Assembly: GCF_022376445.1 (NCBI RefSeq)
Contig: NW_025955232.1
Location: forward strand, 1 to 53,523
Source of the DNA: Fomitopsis serialis
Lineage: Eukaryota > Basidiomycota > Agaricomycetes > Polyporales > Fomitopsidaceae
Length of the DNA stretch: 53,523 bases
Reading direction: 5' to 3'
This document shows positions 22,085 to 33,554 of the stretch, piece after piece. Made by a program: the position numbers and the translations under genes. Position 1 is the first letter of the stretch, and the number at the start of each line of letters is the position of its first letter. The notes beneath the pieces are model-generated. The model searched no databases, was not told where the DNA came from, and saw nothing but the letters and a program-made list of their open reading frames with translations.

Positions 22085-24493
22085 TTAAGCGTAGCCGAAC
22101 GACTCGACATGAAGGATCACATCCGCTCCGCCCATCAACGTCTCCGAGGGGCCAGAGACTGGGAACCGTAGCGCGGCACGACAATCGCGAGCAATGGCCT
22201 GAGAACCGCACACTACACGACGCGTAAAGTGAGTTCACAGCTCTTGTAGAAGTGCCGGGGCAGCGCGAGCGCACCTGTGACAGACATGCGGCCCGTAGTG
22301 ACCGCAACCTCGTCGCGGAGGATAGCACGCAGATCCGGGCGGCCCGTGTTGAACGAGACCGCAGTGAAGTCGGAGAGAGACGCGGCAGGCGTACCCTTGT
22401 CCTCGCTACCGGAGCTGTTGTGGACCGAGTCGTCGTCATACGCCTTCTCGCTCGTCACTGGGGGCTCGCCTGCAGTCACGTAGATTTGAATGAAGATTTT
22501 GAGGGACGGTGGGGTGAGCTCCAACACCTGCTTCAATGCCTTGGAGATCCATTCGGAGTGGCCTGTAGCGGAGGGTGAGTGATATCAACGGACACAGGAA
22601 GAAGAGGCGTACTCTGATCACGGATAGCCCAGATGAATACGACCTTAGTACACCTGCTTTTGCCAGCACGGACATCGCTACGATGACACGATTGAGTGAA
22701 AATATGCACGCGGGTGATACGTTACGTACTTTACGATACCCAGCAGAGTCGGTAGCGTGAATGTCACGCCGGAGCCACCTAGTTGTCGGGCATAAACATT
22801 GACAGCGCCCAGTAGTGGGTACAGTGCGCGACTCACCAGAGACGAGGACGACCGTATCGTCGTTAGTCAAATCCGGAGTGAAGCCGTATGGCCCCTCAAG
22901 AAGCACCTTGACCTTCTTCCCCGTCTCAGCCACCTTGGCGAGGCGCTTAGTGAATCCATCGCGAACGTTGATCAAGAACACCAGCTCGTTCCAGTACGGC
23001 GCGTCCTCGCCCAGCACCTTCGTATCCTGGCCCTCAATACTGGCGATCGTAAACGGATGGGACTCCGTCGGCAACCGCGAGACCGTGGGCATGACCAAAT
23101 ACGCCGTTTGAGCGGGGCTCCAGTGGAAGTGCGCCGGCCGCGCGATTCGCACGCGGAGGAAGTGAGGGGACAGAAGCTCGACATCCGCGTCGAGGTGCGC
23201 CCGCTTGCCCGACCACGAGAAGTAGAGGTGGTTGGCCCAGATGACGCGTACGACCCTGATGAATCGATCGAGCGCCCAGACAAGGAACGACGGCCAGATG
23301 TACGCCCCGAGCTCCTCGACGTCAGCGTGGAAGTAGCCTCCGATGAGAAAAACCCTGAACATGACCTGAGTACATCATGCTGAAGGACGGACTGACGCAA
23401 GAGACTCACCCGATCATGAGGAAGTGGGTTACGAAGAAGAACTCGTAGGCATTGTTTCGCACAGGGCGAATAGACAAGATGCACAAGACGGTGAGGGCTA
23501 TTATAGCCGCTAAGCCAGCCGGGATGAAGTACGACGGCTGGCGATCCCAGTTAAGGCTACGTAAGAGAATTGTCTCCTCAACAGCGGTTTCCCAAGCGTG
23601 CGTACAAATTGACCTACTCATATAACTTGTAATTGATCGTTAATTACATTTGTTGGAAGCTAATGGTACAGCACTTACTTTGTTGCCGGCGTGCACCCAT
23701 AACAGCGCGCAGATAACCCGCGCTGTCATGCGATGTACACAGTTGAGCTGCGACGTTCTTTAGCCAGAATACTTTGTATGAACTTATGTGCCATACCTTG
23801 TCATAACTGATACCCGTAATGTCTACGAAGATTCATTGGTCAAGCAAGGTCATCACAAGCGACTCCATTACCCACAAGATACAGCATTGTTCTTGGTCCC
23901 GAGGGCGGTGACCAAAGGTAGCTGAGCCGAAGCGATGGTTGCGGCCCTATTGCCCCAGTAGGAGAGGTCGCATTTCATCCCTTCGAGATCCGTGGCTGAA
24001 AGGAGATCAGTGAACGAGAGCCTTACCACGCCGGGAAGCACGACTCACTGTTGATGAACTCCCAAATGAAAAGTGCGGCGAAATAGGCACACGATACAAA
24101 TACCTCAGCCATATTGAGCGTGTACGAGCTACCGATGTTGAGGGTTAAACGGAAAGCGATCACCCTGTACGCGTTGACCATAGCGACGGGGATGTTCCGC
24201 ACAGAGAAACGGCCCCTCGAAGTATCGGCACCAGCCTCTGTATCCGTCTTCCGCGCCCTCCGTTTCGAGAGCTTGTTCACAACCCATGAACCGAATTGGA
24301 AAAGCGATACCAGAAAGATGAAGCAGGCGACAAAATACCAGACCTCCCTCGGGTAACCCTTGGCTCTGGCGAGCCTCAGAGCCTTGTCAGGTGAAACAGT
24401 TTTTTGACCGCTACCACCGCCAGAAGACGAAGCTATGCTACTGTGTGACGCGGAAGTAGTAGTAGCGGAAGCAGAGGCAGCACCGTCAAGCAT
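22085..24493 (-). CDS. FRE1: Ferric/cupric reductase transmembrane protein (FRE family), copy 1
   Basis: A plasma-membrane flavocytochrome that passes electrons from NADPH through FAD and two hemes to extracellular Fe(III), allowing iron uptake. Ten exons, minus strand: 24493-24049, 23995-23876, 23822-23797, 23747-23679, 23576-23410, 23354-22837, 22778-22730, 22653-22613, 22562-22275 and 22212-22085; 616 aa with all phases consistent. Landmarks are RAATIASAQLPLVTALGTKN, the heme-binding helices VHRMTARVICALLWVHAGNK and FFVTHFLMIGVFLIGGYFHA, the FAD motif HPFTIAS, the NADPH sites LLEGPYG and VSGGSGVTFTLPTLLGIV, and the C-terminal VCGSQAIARDCRAAL ending ESFGYA. The start ATG at 24493 (MLDGAASASATTT) is the first good one; the ORF extends upstream but without family similarity. 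A TATA box and two iron-GATA sites lie upstream. The symbol denotes the family, not orthology. Confidence 0.92.
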
Positions 24494-24603
24494 GGCGTAA
24501 GACGGGAAGACGAAGACTAGACCAGAGGTTGAGGGATGGAAGCTCCTGCGAGGACAAAGGGAGGAGGAGGAAATCCCTGCGTAATCTGAGACCAATGAGA
24601 GCG

Positions 24604-24612
24604 CCTTATATG
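24604..24612 (-). promoter_or_regulatory. TATA box of FRE1
   Basis: CATATAAGG on the minus strand, 111-119 nt before the FRE1 start codon. FRE2 has the same CATATAAGG at a similar distance (46957-46965). Confidence 0.55.
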
Positions 24613-25265
24613 TAGCATGGGGAGCAGCTTCGCGAGGGGAAGAATCCCGGAAAACTCGACCCGAAAGAGAAAGGCTACGCGCCGTAGATCTGTGCCAAGT
24701 CTTTCGCGATGTAGACGAAATGTATTTCGTGACACACCTGGCTATGACGCGCAGCAACAGATGGCGAGCCCGGGAACGGTCTGAGACAACCAGACTCCTA
24801 AGGAGCGGAAGCCAATGAGAATGGAGAATTGCTTCTACCCGTCCATCTCAGATTCCCGATCTCGTATGGGTGTGGAAACCTCCGAAGCTTGTTCAACGAG
24901 ATGTATGCCGGATCCAGCCAGCGCCCCTCCCACCCTTGTCCGTCGGTCCTCAGAGCTGTTTCCGAGTCGCATGCAGCATGAGAGGGCCTCTCATACATGT
25001 GAAGATGGGAGTCATGAGCTGATTTGGGAGCCTGCAGGTCCCGGGAACAGCGCCAAACCGACTTGCACCTGGCCGGCGGGCTGGTAGCCGAAGCACTATG
25101 GGAAGGCTTCGTTCGCCCTTAGGGCCATCGGTCGCGACTTCCCTTAGCCTTGGCTGATTGCATCTTGCGCCTCCGCGAATGGTGCGGAAGTCTGACCGAA
25201 GGGCGAATGGTGAGTCGTCCCCATGGTTTGCGCTAGGAGATCTAATCAGCCTGCTTGGCGAAATC

Positions 25266-25307
25266 TTATCAGATAACGCACGACCACTTTTGCCGATTAT
25301 CAGATAA
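25266..25307. promoter_or_regulatory. Pair of iron-responsive GATA-factor palindromes
   Basis: TTATCAGATAA occurs at 25266-25276 and again at 25297-25307. Each contains a perfect ATCWGATAA, the site bound by fungal iron-regulatory GATA repressors (URBS1/SRE/SREA/Sfu1 group), on both strands because it is palindromic. They lie 773-814 bp upstream of the FRE1 start codon, and FRE1 is the only gene for several kilobases, so iron repression of FRE1 is the natural reading. Binding itself is inferred. Confidence 0.6.
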
Positions 25308-28300
25308 TTGCTCCACCCTCCATGTGCCTATCCCGCTGGCTTCGGCCTTGCGTATGTACGGCCCTCCTCAGCCCTCCTCGTGTTCACGGACATGGGCCAT
25401 CGACGCTGCGAACACGTCGGGCTCGTCGGGTCGCCGGGTTATCCTGGGTGACAGAAGGGACATCCGGCCGACACGGCCATGCACCATCGCACAGCCGGCT
25501 GCCTCTGTGAGACCTCTCCGGTTGCATATGGAAGTTTTGAACTCAGGTCAGAATGGATCGCACTACCACATGGGCATTGCATTCACCTGGCGCTCTGTTT
25601 GACACCATTCCTTTGAATCGCTACCTTGCATCCACGCTGTTGAATTTCGAGCGATTATGACTGGTCGGATCTTGGACGATGTACGTGCGGCAGCGTGCGA
25701 AGTCAGACCCATCGGGAGCACTGCCAGGCTTATCCAGGACCCGAAGGCACTGGTTTCAAGGTTTTCCGTCAATGAATGGAGCACTATATGAGATTCCAGA
25801 CCCGCCTTTGTGTTCATGTTGCTCATAATCAAGGGATTGACGCTGCTCTCCGCCGTCGAAGGTAGTCTGTCACCACTGGTACCTAAAACACGAATGGCGT
25901 GCAAAAGATCCGCTGCGAATAGCTGGTGCCATGACCAGGGAAATTTCATTACAGTATGCGAAGAGCGACAGTAGTTTAGATTGACTAACCTGGTTCCTCC
26001 TTGTCTCCTAACTTTGCAATTTCCGTGCACGACGTCGTTTTATCGGATGTTCATCTGTACCTGTGAGGCTTTTTGACAATATACGAGGAGCCGCAATGCC
26101 AACATCGTAATGCCGTTCCTGAGACCGTTAGCCCAATTGCAAATTGCCCACCAAACTCGCACAGAACGGCATCCTTCTGTTTCAAAACGATATAATCTAC
26201 ACGTTTCCCGGCCCCCTCGTCCCACGTACAGCTGGATGGAAATCGTTGCCCAGAGGCAGAATGATTTAACAACTCAGTACCTTTTCAGAAGCGGGTCACC
26301 CCGATGTCGGCCGCCAGAGTATTTGTCCTCCGGATTTACCTCACTAAGCACAGAGGCACCCAGCATCGGTCGGTCAATGGTCGCGTTGATGCTCAACGCC
26401 GTTTTCCCATATACACCTGTACATCAAACAGTCAGCTCTGGCATTGACATGTGGATACAGGCAAATGCGGACCCAATAGTGACAACCGTGGAGTTTAAGC
26501 CGTAGGCAACTCACGACGATGAGAACGCAGAAACCACGAACGAGGACGATGCTCCCGGCGGAGGACGTCAGGCACCGCGTCGCTCGTGCGAAAGCGAAGT
26601 GGCGACGAGCAAGTACGGAACCTACGGCGTTCAATCACACGCGCAGCCATGCACGTCGACTTAAACTCTCACACGCACCCGCGTTGCGGCCCCGATAGGC
26701 TTTCCTTCTAGAACCGTCCGATCCGCAATGAGCACCCTGTCCGGCGTACTATCTTTGCATCGATCATACGCTGCCAATGGGACGATCGCGCGTTCTCTTT
26801 GCGCCACTGGCGGGGCAAGAGCACCTACCCTAGATTGCGGTGCCGTTGTACAGCCTGCTTGAGATCGTGTACAACAAAAGGGTTCATACCTTGATCGACA
26901 GCACACTGCTACAATCCGGTTATCCCAGCGTTGCCGTTCGGGGTCATCGCGACTCGCATGTTCTGCCAGCCAGGACGACTCATGAGGTGCCGCGCCAATT
27001 CGTTCGTTCCTGACATTGTGCCTGCAGCCAGAGCCATGCACTGGACACTCTGGGCAATACGTTCAGCAGTAGTGCAACGTTAGCTTTCCACGATCGCCCT
27101 GGATGCGAACAGAGCGAGGCTTAGCTGCATCAGTCGAAACAACGCGGTTGCGTTCCAGCGTTCTTCCAAGTCGACAGCTACTGCGAAGGGGACTATCCCG
27201 ATGCATGACAGCTCGTCATCCTCATCCCAAGTAGCGTCCGCTCGGGGCCGAAAAGCTCAACCTTGGCACGCTAAGGATCGTTGGCGGAAGAAGCGCAAGG
27301 CGAATGACGATACGTCTATTCCGAGTGCCCAGGACTTGATGAAGAAATGGGGATGATAATGATGCCCAGGGGGCGCGTCCGCGTGCTCTGAGGACTTAGC
27401 ATAGTGGCGAGCACTCGATCGACGTCAACAGGGGTCGAATGACGACGCACTCATTCCCGACGCGGAGGGGTGCTCAACATATATAAGGCCACTCACCGCA
27501 CCACCGCATCGTCCTAGCGCCAAGGACAATGATCTTGTCACCCGCTCACCCCGAGCCTTGTCTATTCTTGCTAGGCGATCGCTGGCGCAACGCTAACCTA
27601 CGCACGGAAGCGCTCATTCATCAATACAGTGCAAACAACCGAAGGCCATTCGTCCGCTCACCGCGACATGTTCATGTGTAGAACGCTAACTGCCGAGCGT
27701 CTTGGGTCCTTCGTCTCTGATACCTTAGCCCGCTCCACGCGGATCGAGCACGAGGCGGGGAAGCGTTAGCTGCCCAATGGATGCATTTATATTTTGTGTA
27801 GAGACGCACCTCGATCCCTCGCACTGGCAATTTGGAGCTAATAACTGTCCGCTAGAGAAGATAGGCTTCTGCGGAGGAGCTACTGCCTTCAATCAGGTAC
27901 CTCACGTCAGAGTCGACATCTGCGAATCACTAGCACCGGTGAGGTATTGCGGACCCGAAGGTCAGCAGTACAACTGTAATAAGGCGGATGCGCAATCGGC
28001 CATCACTCGCAGCGACGCGACAAGAGCCCAGAGGCACTCTTTCATATTGTCTTGGTGTGGAGGAATCAAAAAAGCAACGAGACAACCCGTCTCTGGATTT
28101 CTCTTCGAGCACAATAGTATCGCCAAGGTTGTGATGTTGCAATACCGAGGTGGCGAGCGACTGTGTGCACTCCGAGTTACTGGCATCCCGACGACCCACC
28201 TCCACATGTGCCCCGCGACGCCCAGGACTCCAGGTTCCGCTGGCCTAGGCCTGAATGCATGTGTGAGAAGGTGGACCACTGCCTCGCAAGTGACCAGCAG

Positions 28301-28636
28301 AGCCGTAAGATCCTCGGACGAACGGAAGCCTAAACTCGATGTATCCCGCGCACCAGCAGCGGCGTGTGCGACTGGACACCGTCGGGTCACAGTGATACGG
28401 CGAAAAGATGCCTAAAGAGTGAATATCTTCGCGATGACTCCGGCTTTGGACGAGGGGCGGAGGATCCTGTGTGTGGCCAATAGCAATCGTGGTGTTGGGG
28501 ATATGATCATATGCTATCGTAGTAGTTCACATCACTGAGACGGTTTGATGCAAGAGGGCTGTATATCCGCTTACCAGAGAGTATAGTGTGTCCTAACAAC
28601 TGAGAGCAACCGAGAATGAGAGATACGACGAGATGG

Positions 28637-29520
28637 CTACCCTTGGGCCGTGGGTGTCCCATCCGGTGTATGATCCCCGCCGTCGCCCAGGACCTCCTCC
28701 AGCTCCTCCTCCTCGTCGCTATCATTGCTCTGGTCCCCGCTCGGCGTCTCCGGATCGTCCCCGTCCTCGCTCATCCGCTCGTGTGCCTGGCCGCTGCCCG
28801 CGCCGTGGGCTGCCCACTCAATCTCCTCCGGCTCCTCCTGATCCACCTCGACGCGCGCCCTCCAGTCGTACTTCTCACGGAGCATCGCGACGGCTCGCAC
28901 GGCGCGGTCCACCCGCTCGTCGTGCTCGACGCGGATCTGCTCGCATTCCCGCATGACGTCCTCGTACTCCATGCGCCTGCCCTGGAGCGGCCCCGCCTGC
29001 GCCATGGCGCCGAGCGAGCCCTTCGTCTCCATGTGCTCCGCGAGGTGGCGCACGGTGTCTGTCTCGAGCTTGAGCACGTCGGTCGTCTGCTGGTTCCGCA
29101 GGAGAGGGATGAGCTCGTTGTCCAGCTGCGAGTCCGTCATGGCAGCCTTCGGGTGCAGCGCGAGCCTTTCGTATATGTTCCCGGACGCGGAGGGGCCGGC
29201 AGACGTGGAGGAGTGGAGCGGGCCCAGCAGGGAGTTGGACAGGTTGTGCGACTGAGACAGGAGGATGGTGTACTTTGACAGGATCTCGGGCCATGGGGGC
29301 ATGTATCCTCCGAGGTCCAAGGTGCGCTGAAGCAGCTGGATGGATTCGACCATCGCGTTCGCCTTGAACCGCAGAGACTCGAGGTGGGCGAGGGGCAAGG
29401 AAGAGGGATCAAAGACCAGCTGTGGGTTTGCTGAGGACGTGTTAGTGGACTAAATGCCGTGAGTCATTGCATCGTGTGAGACTGGCGAGATGTACTCACT
29501 TGCGAAGACGGGAACGACAT
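28637..29520 (-). CDS. MED8: Mediator complex subunit 8
   Basis: A head-module subunit of Mediator, which bridges transcription factors and RNA polymerase II in the nucleus. Two exons, 29520-29500 and 29419-28637 (minus), give 267 aa; the short first exon encodes MSFPSSQ and joins in phase to LVFDPSSLPLAHLESLRFKA. Family marks are the N-terminal helices VESIQLLQRTLD, PWPEILSKYTILLSQSHNLS and NSLLGPLHSS, then a conserved ELIPLLRNQ helix and the coiled-coil REKYDWRARVEVDQEE. The C terminus is acidic and low-complexity. It is transcribed divergently from mtHMG-1 with a 236-bp shared promoter that holds a (GGA)n tract. The right arm of the duplication lacks the gene, making this the only copy seen. 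Confidence 0.92.
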
Positions 29521-29568
29521 AGGGACCGGAACAGAGAGCAGGCGAGTCTCAACGCCACAGAGGCGAAC

Positions 29569-29595
29569 GGGAGGAGGAGGAGGAGGAGGAGGGGG
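29569..29595 (+). repeat. (GGA)n microsatellite in the MED8/mtHMG-1 promoter
   Basis: About eight GGA/GAG repeats ending in GGGGG, just upstream of the MED8 start; a pyrimidine tract on the MED8 strand. The right arm has no such tract. Confidence 0.7.
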
Positions 29596-29756
29596 TTCTA
29601 TTTAGGGATGAGACATGATGTACCATATCAGGGAATATTGATGGGGCTGTTGGACAACAAGGCCAAACAATGTACACATCAACGCGCCGTCCAAGTCGCG
29701 TCACTCTCTCCCACTTTCCAGCGTACAGCGACTTACTTTTCTACGCGTCTTGCAGT

Positions 29757-30832
29757 ATGTTGTCTCAGCTGGCCCGGCGCGTAGCTCTGCGCACTACACA
29801 CGCTCCAGTCTCGCGTGGTGCAGCATTGAGGCTGCACATCTCGGCGACGCGTCTGCAGGTCCCGACGCGTTCGTTCTTGACACTCTCTACCCCTTCGATG
29901 GCACCGGAGTCCTCAGGAGAGATCACCAAGCCTACGAAGGGAAAAGCTCGCAAACCCAAGACCAAGGCCGAGACTGAACCAAAAACCAAAAAGAGAGCCA
30001 CGAAAGCGTCCAAGGCCAAGACCGAGAAGCCACCTAAAGCTGCACCCCGACGTTGGTCGCTTCATTTGCCTGCCGCTCTCGGTGATTAACCAGACCATGA
30101 CATCAGCGAAACGAATCTTGCGAGCCGACATGCCACCTAAGCAGCCTGGCAACGCCTTCATGCAGTTCCGTACGGAGCGTGCCAAGTTGTTGCCTCCGCA
30201 CGCGACTCCACAAGACCAAGCCCAGCATTCCAAAGTACTCGGCCGGGAATGGCTAGCCTTGGACGACTCTGTGAAGCAGGTCGGTCACTGACTGGCATCG
30301 CCGCCGCATTGCTGAGTACTATTCCCGCAGTCTTACAATGAGCGATACAAGGTATTGCGCGAAGAGTGGAAGAAGCGTATCAAGGAGTACATGAAGAACA
30401 CCGACCCGGAGACTTTGCTAGCGGTCCAACTTAAGATGAAGGCGAAGGGCCCTCGTCATGCTCATGTGTTGCTTAATCCAAATCGGATGCGGCAGCCGTT
30501 GAGCCCCTACCTCCGGTATGGGATGCTTAATGCGTCTACTGTTAGTTACTCACTGATCCTTCCTCCCTCCTGCCAGGTTTTTCATGGAGCACAGAGCTAG
30601 CGTCAAGCTACCTCATCAAGAAGGTAACCATATCATAGAAGAGAACCGTATCCTAGCAGAGAGATGGCGGGCATTATCTAACGAGGAGAAAGCGGTACGT
30701 TTTGTCGCTGCCATTCAGTTCCGTGACACTGACGTCCTGGTCTCTCAGCCTTATTCTAAGGCATGCAAGGAGGACTGGGTGCGGTACAGGGCCGCCAAGA
30801 TCGCCTCCCTGTCAACGACCGCTTCCGATTAA
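29757..30832 (+). CDS. Mitochondrial two-HMG-box protein (Abf2/TFAM-like), copy 1
   Basis: Probably a mitochondrial DNA packaging/transcription protein. Exons 29757-30051, 30107-30279, 30331-30515, 30577-30694 and 30749-30832 give 284 aa. The first ~40 residues (MLSQLARRVALRTTHAPVSR) form an Arg-rich amphipathic presequence without acidic residues, typical of mitochondrial import. A Lys/Ala/Thr-rich linker follows. HMG box A starts at DMPPKQPGNAFMQFRTERAK and includes SVKQSYNERYKVLREEWKKR; box B starts at PLSPYLRFFMEHR and includes ILAERWRALSNEEKAPYSKA. Introns fall at the same places as in the inverted copy at 34281-35371. Naming it Abf2/TFAM rests on architecture, not orthology; it is not a mating-type HMG gene, which would lack the presequence. 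Confidence 0.88.
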
Positions 30833-31454
30833 CGCCACAGCTGTCTGCGCGACGCGAATCTGCGTGACACCTTCTGTATGATAGGAGTTCGTATAATCTT
30901 CCGTGCACGACGGTCTGGAGAGCACTCACATACTATAGTAAGGAGCAACTACATACGCACCTAACTTCGTTTGCTCTCTGACAGATTTCTACTCCATCTG
31001 TCGCTGATTCCATTGACCAGAGTCGGCGCCCTTCTGTCGCTTATTTGCACCTCACCCAGGACATTCGTACCTATTACATGTCTGATATTGAGCTTCACAT
31101 GAAATGGCCTTGCTAGCATGGCCTCAGTCAATGCGAGGCTCCGCAAGCATCTTGCCTTCCCGGTCATAAATCGAGGTATGCATGATGGTACGGACGGCAA
31201 GTTCAGACGTGGTAAATGAGCGACAGCGAGTTTGATTGAGATGGTCATGAAGAAGGGTATACCGTACCGTAAAAGTCAAAGTTCACAGCATCTGACAGGG
31301 AGGGAAGAACCCGAATTAAGGATTAGGAAATAGCGAGGTGCAAAAAAGTCGTGTCCCGTCCAAAAAAGAAAACCAAAACTCCTAAGCTCCTACAACGTTC
31401 CCGCGGTGCATGATCTGGTCGTGAAGTGAACGTACATATCGAAAGCTGCTAGGC
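30833..31454. other. Intergenic, inner end of left arm then spacer
   Basis: To about 31115 this matches the flank of the right-arm HMG gene. From there to 31454 is the RGS gene's 3' flank, with no gene seen. Confidence 0.5.
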
Positions 31455-32780
31455 CTACAGGCGGTGGCCCGGCACGGCCCAGAATATCATGGTCAGGGCC
31501 ACCGTGCAGGCCGCGACGAGCGTGGAGACCCACAGCGCCCGTCCTACCAGCAGCTTCTTCACATATGGCTCGCGGATGCGCAACGTGCGGAACGGGGTGG
31601 ACTCGGATTGGCCCAAGAACACGAGGATCGGGTCCAACTCGTACTGGTGTGAAACGAGGAAGAGAATGGCGACGGCATATGGGAGGAAAAGCTGGCGATC
31701 TCTGTCAGCGCCAAGAAAACAAAGGACTAGCACGCAAGGGCGGCACTCACGAAGAAACGCTTCGACTTGGGCGTCACGTCCAGGAATATGAGGGAAAACC
31801 CGACGGCGAGGCCGACCCAGAGGACGATGAGCCCGACGATGAGCCGGACAAGTGCGGACACGGGCGTGAGGTTGCCGAACGCCTTCGCGCGCAGGAACCG
31901 CGGGAACGCGTCCTGCTCCATCGCACGGAAACAATACTCCTTCTGCGCGTGGAACATGTCGGGGATCTGCGCCATTAAGCTCATTTCGTTCGCGGACTTT
32001 GGCTCATGGTTGCTGTTGAGCGGGAAAGAGTGCACCCGCAGCGCGGGCGGCAGGTAGATCTCGTGGTTCTCCGTCGAGCCCACCGTCCCCGCGGGCGAGA
32101 GGTAGCGGAAGTAGATGCGCTCTGCGGACGCGATGAGGTCCTGACGGTTGATCGCGGCGGAACGTGGGATGATGGTCGGCGCACGCGAGGCACGGCGCAT
32201 GTTGAACAGCGTCGGTGTCCGCCCGGAGAGCGAGAACGGTGTCGTCGAGCGTGGGGGCTCGGACGCGACGGCGGTGTGCGTACCAGGTGAGGTCGACACG
32301 ATGCGCGGGCTCGGGCTCCGTCCTGCCTTCTCGTTGTCCACCGTTGCTAGGTTGTGCCTATCCTGGTCCGACATGAGGTCTGCCGTGCTCGCTGTACTCC
32401 GCTTGGTGCCCATGTGCGGGTTCATGCCCACGACGGTGCCATAGATCGAGCCGCGTCTGCGAGCATAGTCCCAGTACTCGGGCCAGTCCTCCCTGACGGT
32501 TCGCCCCGACTTTCGAACGTCCTTGAAGTACGCGCGACACAGGTTCTCGTGCTGCTGCACGTCTAGCCAAAAGTCGAGGACGTCTTCTGCGCCCTCGCGT
32601 TGCAGGAATAGACTGCATGGGCGGGATATGAAGGCGGCGAAGGTGATCGGGGGGAAGCACTCACTAAAACATGAACAGATCCACAGGCGGTCGCGTCCGC
32701 CGCGACAGCACCTCCGTGAAGGAGGGCAGCCTGTTCCTCCGGCTCTCAAGTCCTTCATCCCGACGTTGTTCGTCGTCCAT
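31455..32780 (-). CDS. RGS-domain transmembrane protein, Rax1-like
   Basis: A regulator-of-G-protein-signalling protein anchored in a membrane. Exons 32780-32665, 32612-31751 and 31691-31455 (minus) give 404 aa. The RGS region starts at RLPSFTEVLSRRTRPPVDLF and continues with FYLFLQREGAEDVLDFWLDV; it is split by a Ser/Pro-rich insert of about 100 residues and resumes at RQDLIASAERIYFRYLSP and ends with MEQDAFPRFLRAKAFGN. Three helices follow: LVRLIVGLIVLWVGLAVGF, LFLPYAVAILFLVSH and LWVSTLVAACTVALTMIFW. This layout is that of fungal Rax1/RgsB-type proteins involved in polarity or G-protein control. It sits in the loop of the inverted duplication, divergent from NDUFA2. Confidence 0.88.
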
Positions 32781-33034
32781 CGATGTCCCGTCAAAAGCCT
32801 CGCGGTCGCCTAGTGCGTCCGGTTTCCAACCAAATGCTCAGTCAAGATGGTGATTTCAGGGAAGTCGACAGGCCTGTCTGCACGTAGTTGTCAAGACGCA
32901 AGATTGGCAGAATCCAGGGGCTTGTGCAGCATAGGCCGGAGCAGAGACGCGTGGGGGCTGCGTGCAACCTCGAGTTCGCCGTGCTCGGCGACGTGCGACC
33001 GTTGTGACATGCTGTGACGGTCGTGTTTGGTCTG

Positions 33035-33114
33035 ATGCAGCGTGACATGCCTGTAACAGGCAACTGTGACAGTGCTATTTGTAATGCAGCGTGATATGCC
33101 CATAATAGGTAACT
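33035..33114. promoter_or_regulatory. Tandem promoter element between RGS and NDUFA2
   Basis: A 31-nt unit beginning ATGCAGCGTGA occurs at 33035-33065 and, with a few changes, at 33084-33114 (49-nt spacing). The first copy contains the inverted repeat TGCCTGTAACAGGCA; the second is a degraded version. It lies 49-128 nt before the NDUFA2 start. A regulatory role is a guess; it may simply be a local duplication. Confidence 0.35.
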
Positions 33115-33162
33115 CGGTAATGTCGATGCTGGGCAACGACCTCAACTTCATCTCCTTCCGCG

Positions 33163-33554
33163 ATGTCCTTTGCCAAAGTTTTGTCTCCTGCTCTGCGGGA
33201 AGTCCGCATTCTCTGCTGCCAGACTGGTGCAGCGTCTGCAGGAACAAGGTCACTCCCGGATATCTTCTGATTTACCTCTGCAACTCATCTCGTGGCAATA
33301 GGCAGTTCATTGCGTCAACATACCCGGTCCTCAAGCAACACAACCCTGACTTGCCCATCATGATTCGGGAAGCGAAGGGGACACCCGCGCGAGTGTTTGC
33401 ACGATTTGGTGCGTTGGTCGTATCTGCGGGTTCTACGCCACCAGCTGAACGTTGCGAGTCGTCAGAGCGCGGTGTAGAGAGACACGTCGAGGTAGACAAC
33501 CTCTCGGAGAAGGATATCGCATCCAAAGTGTCACAGCTCTTGAGCCTGTCATGA
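33163..33554 (+). CDS. NDUFA2: NADH:ubiquinone oxidoreductase subunit B8 (NDUFA2)
   Basis: An accessory thioredoxin-fold subunit of mitochondrial complex I, in the matrix arm. Exons 33163-33248, 33302-33408 and 33466-33554 give 93 aa, the family's usual length. Sequence runs MSFAKVLSPALREVRILCCQ, then TRQFIASTYPVLKQHNPDLP, IMIREAKGTPARVFARF, and after the last intron ERGVERHVEVDNLSEKDIAS. It has no cleavable presequence, as usual for this subunit. The second intron is 57 nt and has no stop, so a plain ORF scan reads through it. It lies inside the loop of the inverted duplication. Confidence 0.95.

Larger units (their letters stand above)
24494..28039. other. 3.5 kb gene desert upstream of FRE1
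   Basis: No gene recognised. The left part holds the FRE1 promoter with two GATA palindromes. Minus-strand ORFs at 25563-26030, 26051-26272 and 26374-26634 show no family. A 51-codon plus-strand ORF at 27201-27356 ends in SIPSAQDLMKKWG and has a basic WRKKRK cluster; it may be coding but is too short to judge. A TATATAAGG box at about 27480 is followed 40 nt later by an ATG opening a ~50-codon ORF with no similarity I can name. Confidence 0.4.
28040..31115 (+). repeat. Left arm of a large inverted duplication
   Basis: This arm is the reverse complement of 33998-36455. Matching stretches include 28510-28615 (around TGATGCAAGAGGGCTGT) with 35635-35715, the whole mtHMG gene with 34281-35371, and the flank down to about 31115. 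It includes MED8, which the other arm lacks. Boundaries are set by where similarity fades by eye and are good to about 50 bp. The arms have diverged noticeably, so the event is not recent. Confidence 0.85.

Noticed and set aside
28616..29278. 220-codon plus-strand ORF
   Set aside because: Antisense of MED8, whose minus-strand reading is clearly family-like.
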